Origin: Actinomycetospora sp. NBRC 106375
GTDB lineage: Bacteria; Actinomycetota; Actinomycetes; Mycobacteriales; Pseudonocardiaceae
Direction: 5' to 3'
DNA: 64,000 bases
NCBI RefSeq assembly: GCF_030269665.1
Contig: NZ_BSTS01000009.1
Coordinates: forward strand, 124,001 to 188,000
A program made the translations under genes and the position numbers. Under the pieces are notes generated by a model, which saw only the letters and a list, made by a program, of their open reading frames with translations, made no database searches and was not told the DNA's origin. This document shows, piece after piece, positions 30,022-38,511 of this stretch. Position 1 is the first letter of the stretch. Each line of letters begins with the position of its first letter.

Positions 30022-30675
30022 GTGCCCGACCCGATCGATCTGCTCGACGGACTCCGCACGACCCCGGCCCGGCGCTACCTCGCGGAGACACCGATCCCGG
30101 ACGACGTCCTGTGGGATCTCCTCGACACCGCGATCCGCGGCCCGTCCGGCGGCAACCGCCAGACCTGGGGCTGGCTCGTCGTGACCGATCCGGCGGTGAA
30201 GGAACGGATCGCCGAGCACTACCGCCGGGGCTGGGAGCAGGTCTACGGGGTGCGCCGCGAGGAGCTGCTCGACCCGGCCCGCGACGGCGCCGCGGACGGC
30301 CTGAGCCCGGCGTCCTTCCGCGCCGCCGACCACCTCGCCTACCACCTGGCCGAGGCGCCCGTCTTCGTCGTGCCGGTGCTGCGCCACGGCGCCGACTCGA
30401 CCGACAAGCGGCTCGGCGGGTCCATCTACGGTGCCGTGCAGCAACTGCTGCTCGCGGCGCGGGCGTACGGCATCGGCGGCGTGCTGACCTCGCTCCACCT
30501 CATCAGCGGTGAGCGGGAGATCGACACGCTGCTCGGGCTGCCCGACGACGCGGCGACCATGGGGCTGGTGCCACTGGGGTATCCGGTGCGCGGGCGCTGG
30601 TCGACGCCGCGCCGCCAGCCCGTCGACCAGGTCGTGCACTGGGAGCGGTGGGGCGGGACGCGCCCGCGTCCGTGA
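30022..30675 (+). CDS. nitroreductase-family FMN oxidoreductase
   Basis: This 217-residue protein starts at a GTG with TTGGAGG upstream. FMN-binding features are RYLAETPIPDDVLWDLLDTAIRGPSGGNRQTWGWLVV and GSIYGAVQQLLLAARAYGIGGVLTSLHL, ending GYPVRGRW. It is a Type I nitroreductase-like enzyme that uses NAD(P)H. Since the nearby luciferase-like enzymes need reduced FMN and no SsuE-type reductase is visible, this protein is the only flavin-reductase candidate in the region. That link is inference. Confidence 0.82.
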   Translation: MPDPIDLLDGLRTTPARRYLAETPIPDDVLWDLLDTAIRGPSGGNRQTWGWLVVTDPAVKERIAEHYRRGWEQVYGVRREELLDPARDGAADGLSPASFRAADHLAYHLAEAPVFVVPVLRHGADSTDKRLGGSIYGAVQQLLLAARAYGIGGVLTSLHLISGEREIDTLLGLPDDAATMGLVPLGYPVRGRWSTPRRQPVDQVVHWERWGGTRPRP

Positions 30676-30779
30676 CGAGGCCGGCCGGCAACGACCTCGG
30701 TACCCCGGCCACCGCCGCGGGTCGCTTCACACGCCGCCGAGGCTCCGTCGACGTCCCCCGGGACGCTTCGAGAATCCGG

Positions 30780-30853
30780 GTGCGGCTCCGCCGCACGTGA
30801 GCAGAACGGCGTGCTGGAGCACGCGAGGGTGGTCACAGGCGGCGCAGCCGCAC
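30780..30853. repeat. long hairpin element, family F copy 1
   Basis: Outer arms GTGCGGCT and AGCCGCAC enclose an imperfect stem containing CACGTGAGCAGAACGGCGTGCT. A related, better-paired element is at 39502-39575. It lies in the 218-nt gap after the nitroreductase. The rest of that gap shows no gene. Confidence 0.65.
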
Positions 30854-30893
30854 GGGGCGGAATGGCGGTGAGGACGGGGCGGTTGTTCCCGAG

Positions 30894-31601
30894 GTGGCAG
30901 CCGCAGCGACGGGACCGCTCGACGAGCCGGTCCGCGCTTCCCTCCTGGGCCCGCACGCGCACCTCGCGCAGGGGCGCGGGGACGCGCTGCGCTACGAGCC
31001 CGACGTCGCCCCGTTCCTCGCCGAGCCGCGCTGCGCCGCCGAGTGGGACGACGTCGCCGCACTGGTCGGGCCCGGCGGGACCACCGTCGTCCCCGCCTTC
31101 GGCGAGCTGACGCCGGTCGGGCTCGCGTGGGGTCGCGTCCTCCCCGGGGTCCAGATGATCGGCGACGCGGTGACCGGCCGCCCCGATCCCGAGCTGGTCC
31201 GGCTCGGCGACGACGACGTCCCGGCAATGCGCGACCTGGTGGCGCGCACGAAGCCCGGCCCGTTCGGCCCGCGCACCCACGAGATGGGCACCTACCTCGG
31301 CGTCGTCGACGACGGGGCCCTCGTGGCCATGGCTGGTGAGCGCCTGCGCCCGCCCGGGTACACCGAGATCAGCGCGGTCTGCACCGACGCCGCGTACCGC
31401 GGCCGGGGGCTCGCGGGCCGGCTCATGCTCGCGGTGGCCGCCGGCATCCGGGAGCGCGGCGAGGTCCCCATGCTGCACGCCGCGGCCGACAACACGAACG
31501 CCATCCGGCTCTACGAGCAGCTCGGGTTCCGGCTGCGCGCCCGGCCCGACTTCGTGGCCCTGACGGTCCCGAGCGACGTCCCGGCCGGAACGCCCGCCTG
31601 A
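30894..31601 (+). CDS. GNAT-family N-acetyltransferase
   Basis: This 235-residue protein has a C-terminal GNAT core: GPFGPRTHEMGTYLGVVDDGALVAMAGERL, then EISAVCTDAAYRGRGLAGRLMLAVA, which is the acetyl-CoA loop (RGRGLA), and LHAAADNTNAIRLYEQLGFRLRAR. The FR47-like arrangement with an extra N-terminal half is usual in actinobacteria. Substrate unknown. The GTG at 30894 lacks a strong ribosome site. It is 13 nt before the next monooxygenase gene. Confidence 0.82.
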   Translation: MAAAATGPLDEPVRASLLGPHAHLAQGRGDALRYEPDVAPFLAEPRCAAEWDDVAALVGPGGTTVVPAFGELTPVGLAWGRVLPGVQMIGDAVTGRPDPELVRLGDDDVPAMRDLVARTKPGPFGPRTHEMGTYLGVVDDGALVAMAGERLRPPGYTEISAVCTDAAYRGRGLAGRLMLAVAAGIRERGEVPMLHAAADNTNAIRLYEQLGFRLRARPDFVALTVPSDVPAGTPA

Positions 31602-31614
31602 CGACAGGAGGATC

Positions 31615-32784
31615 ATGACCACCGCACCGACCCCCGGGCTCCACCTGGCGGTGGCCCTGGACGGCACCGGATGGCACCCCGCCTCCTGGCGCGAGCCCGG
31701 CGCCCGCGCCGACGAGCTGTTCACCGGGGGCTTCTGGGTCGACCAGGTCCGCGAGGCCGAGGCCGGGCTGCTCGACCTCGTGACGTTCGAGGACTCCTTC
31801 GCGATCGACTCGGACCGCCCCGACCGCGTCCAGGGACGCCTCGACGCCCAGCTCATCGCGCTGCGCGTCGGCCCGGTCACCAGCCACATCGGCCTCGTGC
31901 CCACGGTCGTCACGACGCACACCGAGCCGTTCCACGTCTCCACCGAGATCGCGACGCTCGACTTCGCGACGGAGGGCCGCGCCGGGGTGCGGGTCAAGGT
32001 CTCCTCGAAGCCCGACGAGTACGCGCTCTTCGGCCGCCGCGAGTACGGCACCGAGGACCGCGAGAGCCTGTTCGACGAGGCCGCGGACCACATCGAGGTC
32101 CAGCGCCGGCTGTGGGACTCGTGGGAGGACGACGCCGAGATCCGGGACGCCGCGACGGGCCGGTTCGTCGACCGCGAGAAGCTCCACTACATCGACTTCT
32201 CCGGGGCGCACTTCTCGGTGCGCGGCCCGTCGATCACCCCCCGGCCGCCGCAGGGCCAGCCCGTCGTCACCGCGCTCGCCCACGTCGACGTCGCCTACCG
32301 GCTCGCCGCCCGCGGCACCGACCTCGTCTTCGTCACGCCCGGCGGTGTCGGCCGCGACGGCCCGACCGGCGACGCCGGGGCGATCCTGCGCCAGGTGCGC
32401 GCCGAGGAGGCGGCGGTCGGCCGCGAGGGCGACCCGCTGCATGTCCTCGGCGATCTGCTGGTCGTGCTCGACGACAGCGCCGACGCCGCCCGCGCGCGCC
32501 TCGCCCGCCTCGACGAGACCGACGGCGGCGAGCTGCGCAGCGACGCCCGCATCCTCACCGGCACCGTCGCCGACGTCGCCGACGTCCTCGAGTCCTGGCA
32601 CGGCGCCGGCCTCGCGGGCGCCCGTCTGCGCCCGGCGGTCACGTCGACCGACCTGCCGCGCATCACCCGCGAGCTCGTCCCGGAGCTCCGGCGCCGCGGC
32701 CTGTTCCGCACCGCCTACGGGGCCCACACGCTGCGGGGCCACTTCGGCCTCGCGCGCCCCGCCGACCGCTACGCCCGCGCCTGA
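31615..32784 (+). CDS. luciferase-like monooxygenase, atypical
   Basis: This 389-residue protein has the luciferase-like TIM-barrel pattern (VREAEAGLLDLVTFEDSFA, IGLVPTVVTTHTEPFHVSTEIATLDFATEGRAGVRVKVSSKPDEYALFG, WDSWEDDAEIRDAATGRFVDREKLHYIDFSGAHFSVRGPS split over several strands). The DRE-K-LHYID-F-G-xxFSVRGPS segment resembles the NtaA/DszA subfamily, as in the next gene. It starts with an AGGAGG-like site upstream. With its neighbour it may form a pair acting on related substrates. Confidence 0.78.
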   Translation: MTTAPTPGLHLAVALDGTGWHPASWREPGARADELFTGGFWVDQVREAEAGLLDLVTFEDSFAIDSDRPDRVQGRLDAQLIALRVGPVTSHIGLVPTVVTTHTEPFHVSTEIATLDFATEGRAGVRVKVSSKPDEYALFGRREYGTEDRESLFDEAADHIEVQRRLWDSWEDDAEIRDAATGRFVDREKLHYIDFSGAHFSVRGPSITPRPPQGQPVVTALAHVDVAYRLAARGTDLVFVTPGGVGRDGPTGDAGAILRQVRAEEAAVGREGDPLHVLGDLLVVLDDSADAARARLARLDETDGGELRSDARILTGTVADVADVLESWHGAGLAGARLRPAVTSTDLPRITRELVPELRRRGLFRTAYGAHTLRGHFGLARPADRYARA

Positions 32785-32794
32785 GGAGGACACC

Positions 32795-34177
32795 GTGCCG
32801 AAGCAGATCCACCTCGCCGCCCACTTCCCCGGCGTCAACAACACGACCGTCTGGAGCGACCCGGCGTCGGGCAGCCACATCGAGTTCGAGTCCTTCCGCC
32901 GCTTCGCACAGGCCGCGGAACGGGGCAAGTTCGACTTCCTCTTCCTCGCCGAGGGCCTGCGCCTGCGCGAGCAGGGCGGGGAGATCTACGACCTCGACGT
33001 CATGGGCCGCCCGGACAACGTGGCGATCCTGCAGGCGCTCGCCGCCGTCACCGAGCGGATCGGGCTGGCCGGCACGGTCAACTCGACGTTCAACGAGCCG
33101 CTCGACGTCGCCCGGAAGCTCGCCACGCTCGACCACCTCTCCGCCGGGCGCGCCGCCTGGAACGTCGTGACGAGCTGGGACGAGTTCACCGGCGAGAACT
33201 TCCGCCGCGGCGGCTACCTGCCCAAGGACAAGCGCTACCTAAGGGCCCAGGAGATGCTCGCGACCGCGCAGGCGCTCTGGGACTCGTGGGCGCCGGGCGA
33301 GGTCGTCGCCGACGCCGCGTCCGGGCGGTTCGTGCGCGACACGGACGCCGGCCGGTTCGCGATCCGCTCCGACCAGTTCGACATCTCCGGGCGCTTCCCG
33401 GTGCCGCGCAGCCCGCAGGGCCGACCGGTGATCATCCAGGCCGGCGACTCCGAGGAGGGCCGCGAGTTCGCCGCCGCGAGCGCGGACGCGATCTTCACCC
33501 GGCACGCCGAGCTGGATGCCGGGAAGGAGTTCTACGCCGACGTCAAGGCGCGCCTGGCGAAGTTCGGCCGCCGACCCGAGGACCTCAAGATCCTGCCGGC
33601 AGCGACCTTCGTGCTCGGGGACACCGAGGAGGAGGCGGCGGAGAACGCCCGGCAGGTGCAGTACCAGCAGGTCGGCCCGCAGACGGCGATCGCCTTCGCC
33701 GAGCAGGTGTGGAACCGCGACCTCTCGGACGTCGACCCCGACGGGCCGGTGCCGTCGTTCGACCCGAAGACCGAGGACGACGTCGACTCCGGCGCGCACA
33801 TCTCCAAGGGCCGCGCGAGCGTGCGGATGTACCGGGACCCGGTCGCGACCGCGAACGAGTGGCGCGAGCTCGGCGAGCGGGAGGGCCTCTCGCTGCGCGA
33901 GGTCGTCATCCGCAAGAACGGGCGGCACACCTTCGTCGGCACCCCGCAGCGTGTCGCGGACACCATCGACGAGTTCGTGCAGTCCGACGCCAGCGACGGC
34001 TTCGTCCTCGTCCCGCACATCACGCCCGGCGGGATGGACCCGTTCGTCGACCGGGTCGTCCCGCTGCTGCAGGAGAAGGGCTCGTTCCGCGCCGACTACG
34101 AGGGCACGACCCTGCGCGAGCACCTCGGTCTGCAGCCCTCCCCCACCACCGTGGCCGCGGTGAGTGTCGAGGCGTGA
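32795..34177 (+). CDS. NtaA/SnaA/DszA-family FMNH2-dependent monooxygenase
   Basis: This 460-residue protein fits the nitrilotriacetate/DBT-sulfone monooxygenase family in length and motifs: IHLAAHFPGVNNTTVWSDP, AERGKFDFLFLAEGL, LDHLSAGRAAWNVVTSWDE, RRGGYLPKDKRYLRAQEML, SQGRPVIIQAGDSEEGREFAA (as PQGRPV) and HTFVGTPQRVADTIDEFVQ. Members use reduced FMN from a separate reductase to cleave C-N or C-S bonds. The GTG at 32795 has TGAGGAGGAC upstream and lies 10 nt after the previous stop. A hairpin at 34191 follows. Confidence 0.87.
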   Translation: MPKQIHLAAHFPGVNNTTVWSDPASGSHIEFESFRRFAQAAERGKFDFLFLAEGLRLREQGGEIYDLDVMGRPDNVAILQALAAVTERIGLAGTVNSTFNEPLDVARKLATLDHLSAGRAAWNVVTSWDEFTGENFRRGGYLPKDKRYLRAQEMLATAQALWDSWAPGEVVADAASGRFVRDTDAGRFAIRSDQFDISGRFPVPRSPQGRPVIIQAGDSEEGREFAAASADAIFTRHAELDAGKEFYADVKARLAKFGRRPEDLKILPAATFVLGDTEEEAAENARQVQYQQVGPQTAIAFAEQVWNRDLSDVDPDGPVPSFDPKTEDDVDSGAHISKGRASVRMYRDPVATANEWRELGEREGLSLREVVIRKNGRHTFVGTPQRVADTIDEFVQSDASDGFVLVPHITPGGMDPFVDRVVPLLQEKGSFRADYEGTTLREHLGLQPSPTTVAAVSVEA

Positions 34178-34190
34178 GCGCACCGTCGAT

Positions 34191-34230
34191 GTGAGCGGAA
34201 TTCACGGTCCTGACCGTGAATTCCGCTCAC
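34191..34230. terminator. perfect 18-bp hairpin (family C copy 1)
   Basis: GTGAGCGGAATTCACGGT pairs perfectly with ACCGTGAATTCCGCTCAC around a 4-nt loop, 13 nt after the monooxygenase stop. A second 40-nt hairpin with the same outer arms is at 48077-48116. The pattern is that of an intrinsic terminator that recurs as a repeat. Confidence 0.75.
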
Positions 34231-34253
34231 GTACTCGGGCTACGTTGAGACCC

Positions 34254-35501
34254 GTGCACGTCACCACCGTCATCGTCGGCGCAGGTCACTCGGGCCTCGC
34301 GATGAGCAGGCGGCTGACCGAGCGCTCCATCGACCACGTCGTGCTGGAGCGCGGCGAGGTGGCCAACTCCTGGCGCACCGAGCGCTGGGACTCGCTGCGG
34401 CTGCTGACGCCCACGTGGCACGTCACGCTCCCCGGCGCGACCCCGTCCGACGGGGATCCCGACGGCTTCCTCACGGTGCCCGAGCTGGTGGCGTTCCTCG
34501 ACGGCTACGCCGCGACCGTCGACGCCCCGGTGCACACCGGCACCACGGTGACCCGGGTGGCGGCGACCGACACGGGGTACGAGGTCACCACCGATCGCGG
34601 CGCCTGGACCTGCGACACCGTCGTGCTGGCCAGCGGCGGCAGCAACGTCGCCGCCGTGCCCGCCGCCGCCGAGGGCGTGCCCGACGACGTGACGTCGATC
34701 AGCACCGCGACCTACCGCTCCCCCGACGACGTCGGAGACGGCGGCGTCCTCGTGGTCGGCGCCTCGGCCAGCGGCGTGCAGCTCGCCGACGAGCTCGCCC
34801 GCAGCGGGCGCGCGGTGACGGTCGCCGCCGGCGAGCACGTCCGCATGCCGCGGACCTACCGCGGCCGTGACGCCTTCTGGTGGATGGAGCAGGCCGGCGT
34901 CCTCGACGAGCGCTACGACGAGGTCGACGACGTCATCCGGGCGCGGCACACGCCGTCGCCCCAGCTCATCGGCACCCCGGCCCACAGCGACATCGACCTC
35001 CGCACCCTGCAGGCGCGCGGCGTGCGGGTGGTCGGCAAGCTCGGGCGGCTGCGCGACGGCGTCGCCCAGTTCTCCGGCGGGCTGGCCAACACGGTCCGGC
35101 TCGCCGACCTCAAGCAGAACCGCCTGCTCGAGCGCTTCGACGCCTGGGCCGCCGAGGAGGGGCCCGGCGACCTCGACGGGCCGTCGCGACCGGAGCCGAC
35201 GCCCGTCGACGCGTCACCCCGTCTCGAGATCGACCTGGCTCGCGAGGGCATCCGGACCGTGCTGTGGGCTACCGGCTACCGCGCCGACCGCTCCTGGCTC
35301 GCGCTCCCGGTGCTCGACCACAAGGGTCGCCTGCAGCACGACGGGGGTGTGGTGACGAAGGCGCCGGGCGTCTACGTGCTCGGCACGAGCCTGCTGCGCC
35401 GCCGGCGCTCGACGTACATCGGCGGCGCGGACCAGGACACCGCCGAGCTGGCCGCCCACCTCGAGGGCCACCTCGCGGGCCGTGTCCGCGCCGCCGGATG
35501 A
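34254..35501 (+). CDS. FAD-dependent monooxygenase-like flavoprotein (CzcO/FMO type)
   Basis: This 415-residue protein has two dinucleotide folds: GAGHSGLAMSRRL near residue 10 (FAD) and VVGASASGVQLADELARSG near 165 (NADPH). TLTPTWHVTLPG-like (LLTPTWHVTLPG) and ATGYRADRSW near the C-terminus are characteristic of FMO/BVMO-like flavoproteins, and the WRTERWDSL segment is typical of the CzcO subgroup. Possible substrates are S- or N-containing compounds or ketones. It follows the family C hairpin and is its own transcription unit by spacing. Confidence 0.8.
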   Translation: MHVTTVIVGAGHSGLAMSRRLTERSIDHVVLERGEVANSWRTERWDSLRLLTPTWHVTLPGATPSDGDPDGFLTVPELVAFLDGYAATVDAPVHTGTTVTRVAATDTGYEVTTDRGAWTCDTVVLASGGSNVAAVPAAAEGVPDDVTSISTATYRSPDDVGDGGVLVVGASASGVQLADELARSGRAVTVAAGEHVRMPRTYRGRDAFWWMEQAGVLDERYDEVDDVIRARHTPSPQLIGTPAHSDIDLRTLQARGVRVVGKLGRLRDGVAQFSGGLANTVRLADLKQNRLLERFDAWAAEEGPGDLDGPSRPEPTPVDASPRLEIDLAREGIRTVLWATGYRADRSWLALPVLDHKGRLQHDGGVVTKAPGVYVLGTSLLRRRRSTYIGGADQDTAELAAHLEGHLAGRVRAAG

Positions 35502-35513
35502 CGAGGGCGGGCC

Positions 35514-36071
35514 TCAGCCCACGCTGACGTTGACATTCGTCGGGTTGGACAGGGCGTCGAACACCGCGGAACGCTTCTGCGACTGGGCGACGAGCGCGGC
35601 GATGTCCTCCTCGCTGGCGTCGGCGTCGATGTCGAAGTGGACGTTGACGTCGTTGAAGCCGTTGCGGACCTCGGGGTCGCCGCCGAGGATGCCGAGCACG
35701 TTGTGGTTGCCCTCCACGGTCGCCTTGACCGAGCGCAGCTGGATGCCCCGGTTCTGCGCGACGGCGGCGACGCCCGCGGTCAGGCAGCCGGCGAGGCCGG
35801 CGAGCACCGTCTCCACAGGTGTGGGTGCGCGGTCCTCGGACGCGAAGACCTCCGGATGGTCGCCCTCGAGGACGTACGCCTGCTTGTGCTGCTGCGCGGC
35901 ACCCAGGCCCGAGAAGTGCTCGATGGTCTGCTTCGAGTAGGTGCCGTCCTCCCACTCCGAGGTCACCTTCCACACGAACTCGGCGGCCTGGGGCGCTTCC
36001 TTCAGCGCGTCGCGGGCCTGCAGCAGGGCCTCGGTGTTGACGTTGTTGTTGACGGTCGGGGTCGCGGTCAT
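35514..36071 (-). CDS. OsmC-family protein 1
   Basis: This 185-residue protein has the OsmC/Ohr fold: FVWKVTSEWEDGTYS, then APTPVETVLAGLAGCLTAGVAAVAQNRGIQL with the peroxidatic-position Cys, and LVAQSQKRSAVFDALSNPTNVNV. Where OsmC/Ohr enzymes have a second Cys the sequence has RSAVFD, so a classical Cys-pair peroxidase mechanism is unlikely. An HVDL leader (36191-36259) lies 119 nt upstream, which places it in the inferred sulfur regulon. It converges with the flavoprotein gene. ATG 36071 is the best-supported start. Confidence 0.85.
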   Translation of the reverse strand: MTATPTVNNNVNTEALLQARDALKEAPQAAEFVWKVTSEWEDGTYSKQTIEHFSGLGAAQQHKQAYVLEGDHPEVFASEDRAPTPVETVLAGLAGCLTAGVAAVAQNRGIQLRSVKATVEGNHNVLGILGGDPEVRNGFNDVNVHFDIDADASEEDIAALVAQSQKRSAVFDALSNPTNVNVSVG

Positions 36072-36416
36072 CGCGTGCTCCAGGAGTGCTCGTTGGTCGT
36101 TGTGTCGGTCGGTACCGATCACGGTCCGATCCCCCGCCGGACGACGACGGCACGTCGCAGGGATGGCGCCAGGGCCGGGCGGGTGCGCGCTCAGCGGCCG
36201 GGTCGACAGCCCATGCCGGCGGTGCGGCACAGGTCGACGTGCCACCGCCTCACCAGCATCGTGTGACCGCGCACACAGCCGTTCCTAGCGGAACCGTCGT
36301 CGCAGGCCAAGGGCTTGCGGGTCACGCTGGGCGGTTCGGGTGGCTGCCGTCACCGAGGGCCTCGGATCACTCACGGAGGGGCGACCGCGACCCTCCCGGA
36401 TGCCACGATCACGGCC
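36072..36416. other. 345-nt divergent region with leader peptide and small dyad
   Basis: The gap separates OsmC 1 (minus) from the PLP enzyme (plus). It contains the HVDL leader for OsmC (36191-36259) and, just upstream of that leader's ATG, an imperfect GTGTG-N6-CACAC dyad at 36261-36276 that could be an operator. No plus-strand leader was found for the PLP gene. Confidence 0.5.
36191..36259 (-). CDS. HVDL-type leader peptide 3
   Basis: A 22-codon ORF beginning MLVRRWHVDLCRTAGMGC, upstream of OsmC 1. The HVDLCR core is the same as in leaders 4 and 6, with Cys both inside and after it. The 119 nt that follow before the OsmC ATG could fold as an attenuator, but I could not fold them reliably by eye. 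Confidence 0.75.
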   Translation of the reverse strand: MLVRRWHVDLCRTAGMGCRPGR

Positions 36417-37619
36417 GTGACCCGCCCGGACAAGGAACGCCCCGAGTCGCTCGGGTTCGCGACGCAGGCCGTGCACGCCGGCAACGCCGTCGACGCCGGC
36501 AGCGGGGCGATCCGGACGCCGATCGTGATGGCGAACTCGTACGCGCTGCCCGAGGACCCGGAGAACCTCTCGTGGTCGGGGTTCGACGTCCCGCTCTACA
36601 CCCGCAACACCGGGGCCAACCAGCGCGCGCTGCAGGACAAGCTCGCGCTGCTCGAGCAGGGCGAGGACGCCGTCGTGCTCGCGACCGGGGTCGCGGCGCT
36701 GCACGCCGTGTTCTTCACGTTCCTGCGGACCGGCGACCACGCGGTGATCTCCGACGTCACCTACGAGGCCTCCTACCGGCTCTTCGCCGAGATCCTGCCC
36801 CGGCGCTACGGGGTGGAGGCCACGTTCGTCGACACCAGCGACCCGGAGGCCGTGCGCGCGGCGATGCGCCCGACCACGAAGCTGGTGCACACCGAGGTGA
36901 TCGCGAACCCGACCACGCGGGTCTGCGACATCGCCGCGGTCGCGGAGGTCGCGCACGCCGGCGGGGCCCTGCTGTCGGTCGATTCGACCTTCACGCCGCC
37001 CCCGCTCTACCGCCCGCTGACCGCCGGCGCGGACCTCGTCGTGCACTCGCTGACGAAGGTCATCAACGGGCACGGCGACGCGATGGGCGGGGTCGTCGTG
37101 GGCTCCCGGGAGCACCTGGACGCGATCCGCGCCGAGGCGATGGTCGACGTCGGCGGCGTCGTGTCCCCGTTCAACGCCTGGCTGATCTCCCGTGGCGCGA
37201 TCACGCTGCCGCTGCGCCTGCGCCAGCACGTCGGCTCGGCGCAGCGGGTCGCGGAGTTCCTCGCCGCCCACCCGGCGGTGGCCTACGTGACGTACCCGGG
37301 ACTGCCCGGGCACCCCCAGCACGACCTCGCGCAGCGGCAGTTCGGCGGCCGCGGGAACGGCTGGATGATGGCCTTCGCGCTCGACGGCGACGCCGCGCTG
37401 CAGAACCGCTTCGTCGCCGACCTGCGCGTCATCACCTCGGCGGTCTCGCTCGGCCACGACGAGAGCCTCATCGTGCACGTGGGGCCGACCGGCGCCCGCG
37501 CCGCGCACTGGCCCGAGGAGTTCCGCCGCTACGGGCACCTGCGCTTCTCGGTGGGCCTCGAGGACACCGACGACCTCATCGCCGACCTCGACGCCGCGCT
37601 CACCACGGTCCGTGCGTGA
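36417..37619 (+). CDS. Cys/Met-metabolism PLP enzyme (trans-sulfuration family)
   Basis: This 400-residue fold-type I PLP enzyme fits the cystathionine gamma-synthase/lyase and methionine gamma-lyase group. Seen: GFATQAVHAGN, YTRNTGANQRALQDKLALLEQGEDAVVLATGVAALHAV, the phosphate-binding YEASYRLF region, VHTEVIANPTTRVCDI, and the PLP lysine in DLVVHSLTKVINGHGDAMGGVVVG. C-terminal GHDESLIVHVGP and RFSVGLEDTDDLIADL are standard. It could split or form C-S bonds; the exact reaction cannot be assigned. GTG 36417 is chosen because TRPDKERPESLGFATQAVH then starts the fold. It lies between the two OsmC genes. Confidence 0.87.
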   Translation: MTRPDKERPESLGFATQAVHAGNAVDAGSGAIRTPIVMANSYALPEDPENLSWSGFDVPLYTRNTGANQRALQDKLALLEQGEDAVVLATGVAALHAVFFTFLRTGDHAVISDVTYEASYRLFAEILPRRYGVEATFVDTSDPEAVRAAMRPTTKLVHTEVIANPTTRVCDIAAVAEVAHAGGALLSVDSTFTPPPLYRPLTAGADLVVHSLTKVINGHGDAMGGVVVGSREHLDAIRAEAMVDVGGVVSPFNAWLISRGAITLPLRLRQHVGSAQRVAEFLAAHPAVAYVTYPGLPGHPQHDLAQRQFGGRGNGWMMAFALDGDAALQNRFVADLRVITSAVSLGHDESLIVHVGPTGARAAHWPEEFRRYGHLRFSVGLEDTDDLIADLDAALTTVRA

Positions 37620-37672
37620 TCGTGTCCGCTGCGCACTTTTCCGGTTGCGCGCGATCGGGTAGGAACGGGGTC

Positions 37673-37744
37673 GTGAGCCTCCTGGTCCGGCGTTTGCACG
37701 TCGACCTCTGCCGGCTCGCGACGACCACGTGTGGCCGCGGCTGA
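37673..37744 (+). CDS. HVDL-type leader peptide 4
   Basis: A 23-codon GTG ORF reading LLVRRLHVDLCRLATTTCGR, 75 nt upstream of OsmC 2. TAGGAA ends seven bases before the GTG, and a leaderless start is plausible. The segment between leader and gene is a GC-rich run with possible hairpins (37752-37810). Confidence 0.75.
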   Translation: MSLLVRRLHVDLCRLATTTCGRG

Positions 37745-37819
37745 TCGCCCCGCCTCACCCGTCGCCCGTTCCGGCGCGCCGCCGCGCGCCCGGGCACCCC
37801 GTTCCCGAAAGGTTCGATC

Positions 37820-38293
37820 ATGGCTGTCCAGCCCAAGGAGACCGTCGTCCCGTTCGCCGTCCACGGCGAGGGCACCGGCGTCGCGCAGGAGCTCACCGCC
37901 GGCGGTCACGTCTTCACCACCGACGCCTACCCGGCCTTCGGCGGTGCCGACGAGGCCCCGAGCCCGCTGTTCTATGCCCTCGGCTCGCTGACCTCGTGCA
38001 ACCAGGTCACCGCCTCGCTCGTCGCCAAGGACCTCGGCGTCCGCCTCGGCCGGTGGACCTTCGACATCCAGGGCGACCTCGACACCGCCGTCCTCGTCGG
38101 CGGCGCCGAGGGCAACGCGAACTTCGACAAGGTCGAGGTCCGCGCGACCGTCGAGACCGACGCGAGCGAGGAGCAGTTCGCCACGCTCATCTCCGAGACC
38201 GAGCGCCGCTGCCCCGTGACGCAGCTCTTCCGGCGCTCGGGCCTCGAGTTCGTCAACGACTGGACCCGCGCGGAGCTGCCGGCTGCCGTCTGA
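37820..38293 (+). CDS. OsmC-family protein 2
   Basis: This 157-residue protein also has the OsmC fold, but with both Cys in place: LGSLTSCNQVTASLVAKDLGVRLGRWTFDIQGDLDTAV for the first, and ERRCPVTQLFRRSGLEF for the second (RCPV matches the OsmC CPV motif). It is therefore a better candidate for a thiol peroxidase or organic hydroperoxide/sulfane sulfur enzyme than OsmC 1. ATG 37820 has GAAAGG upstream. Leader 4 precedes it. A repeat region follows. Confidence 0.86.
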   Translation: MAVQPKETVVPFAVHGEGTGVAQELTAGGHVFTTDAYPAFGGADEAPSPLFYALGSLTSCNQVTASLVAKDLGVRLGRWTFDIQGDLDTAVLVGGAEGNANFDKVEVRATVETDASEEQFATLISETERRCPVTQLFRRSGLEFVNDWTRAELPAAV

Positions 38294-38308
38294 GGCCCGA
38301 GGGTCGTC

Positions 38309-38432
38309 GCAGCGAACGTGCTGTTCGCTGCTTCTATGCGCGCGAAGTCCCCGTTCGCTCGCGGGCCACGTCCGCTCCGAACGACACGAACGCGCCGTTC
38401 GCAGCGAGAGAAGCAGCGAACGGGGCGTTCGT
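38309..38432. repeat. GCAGCGAAC hairpin cluster (family D copy 1)
   Basis: Contains a hairpin at 38309-38331 and a larger one with 17-nt arms at 38386-38402 and 38416-38432 (ACGAACGCGCCGTTCGC against GCGAACGGGGCGTTCGT). The same stem and the TTCTAT loop sequence recur at 40936-40980 and 42047-42091. It fills most of the 218-nt gap before the dioxygenase gene. Confidence 0.8.
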
Positions 38433-38511
38433 TGCGGGGCGAACGCTGGCGGCGTCGCCGCGGCGTGGGCGACGCTGGAGGAGAGCCCTCGGTCCGCGAA
38501 GGAGGACGACG

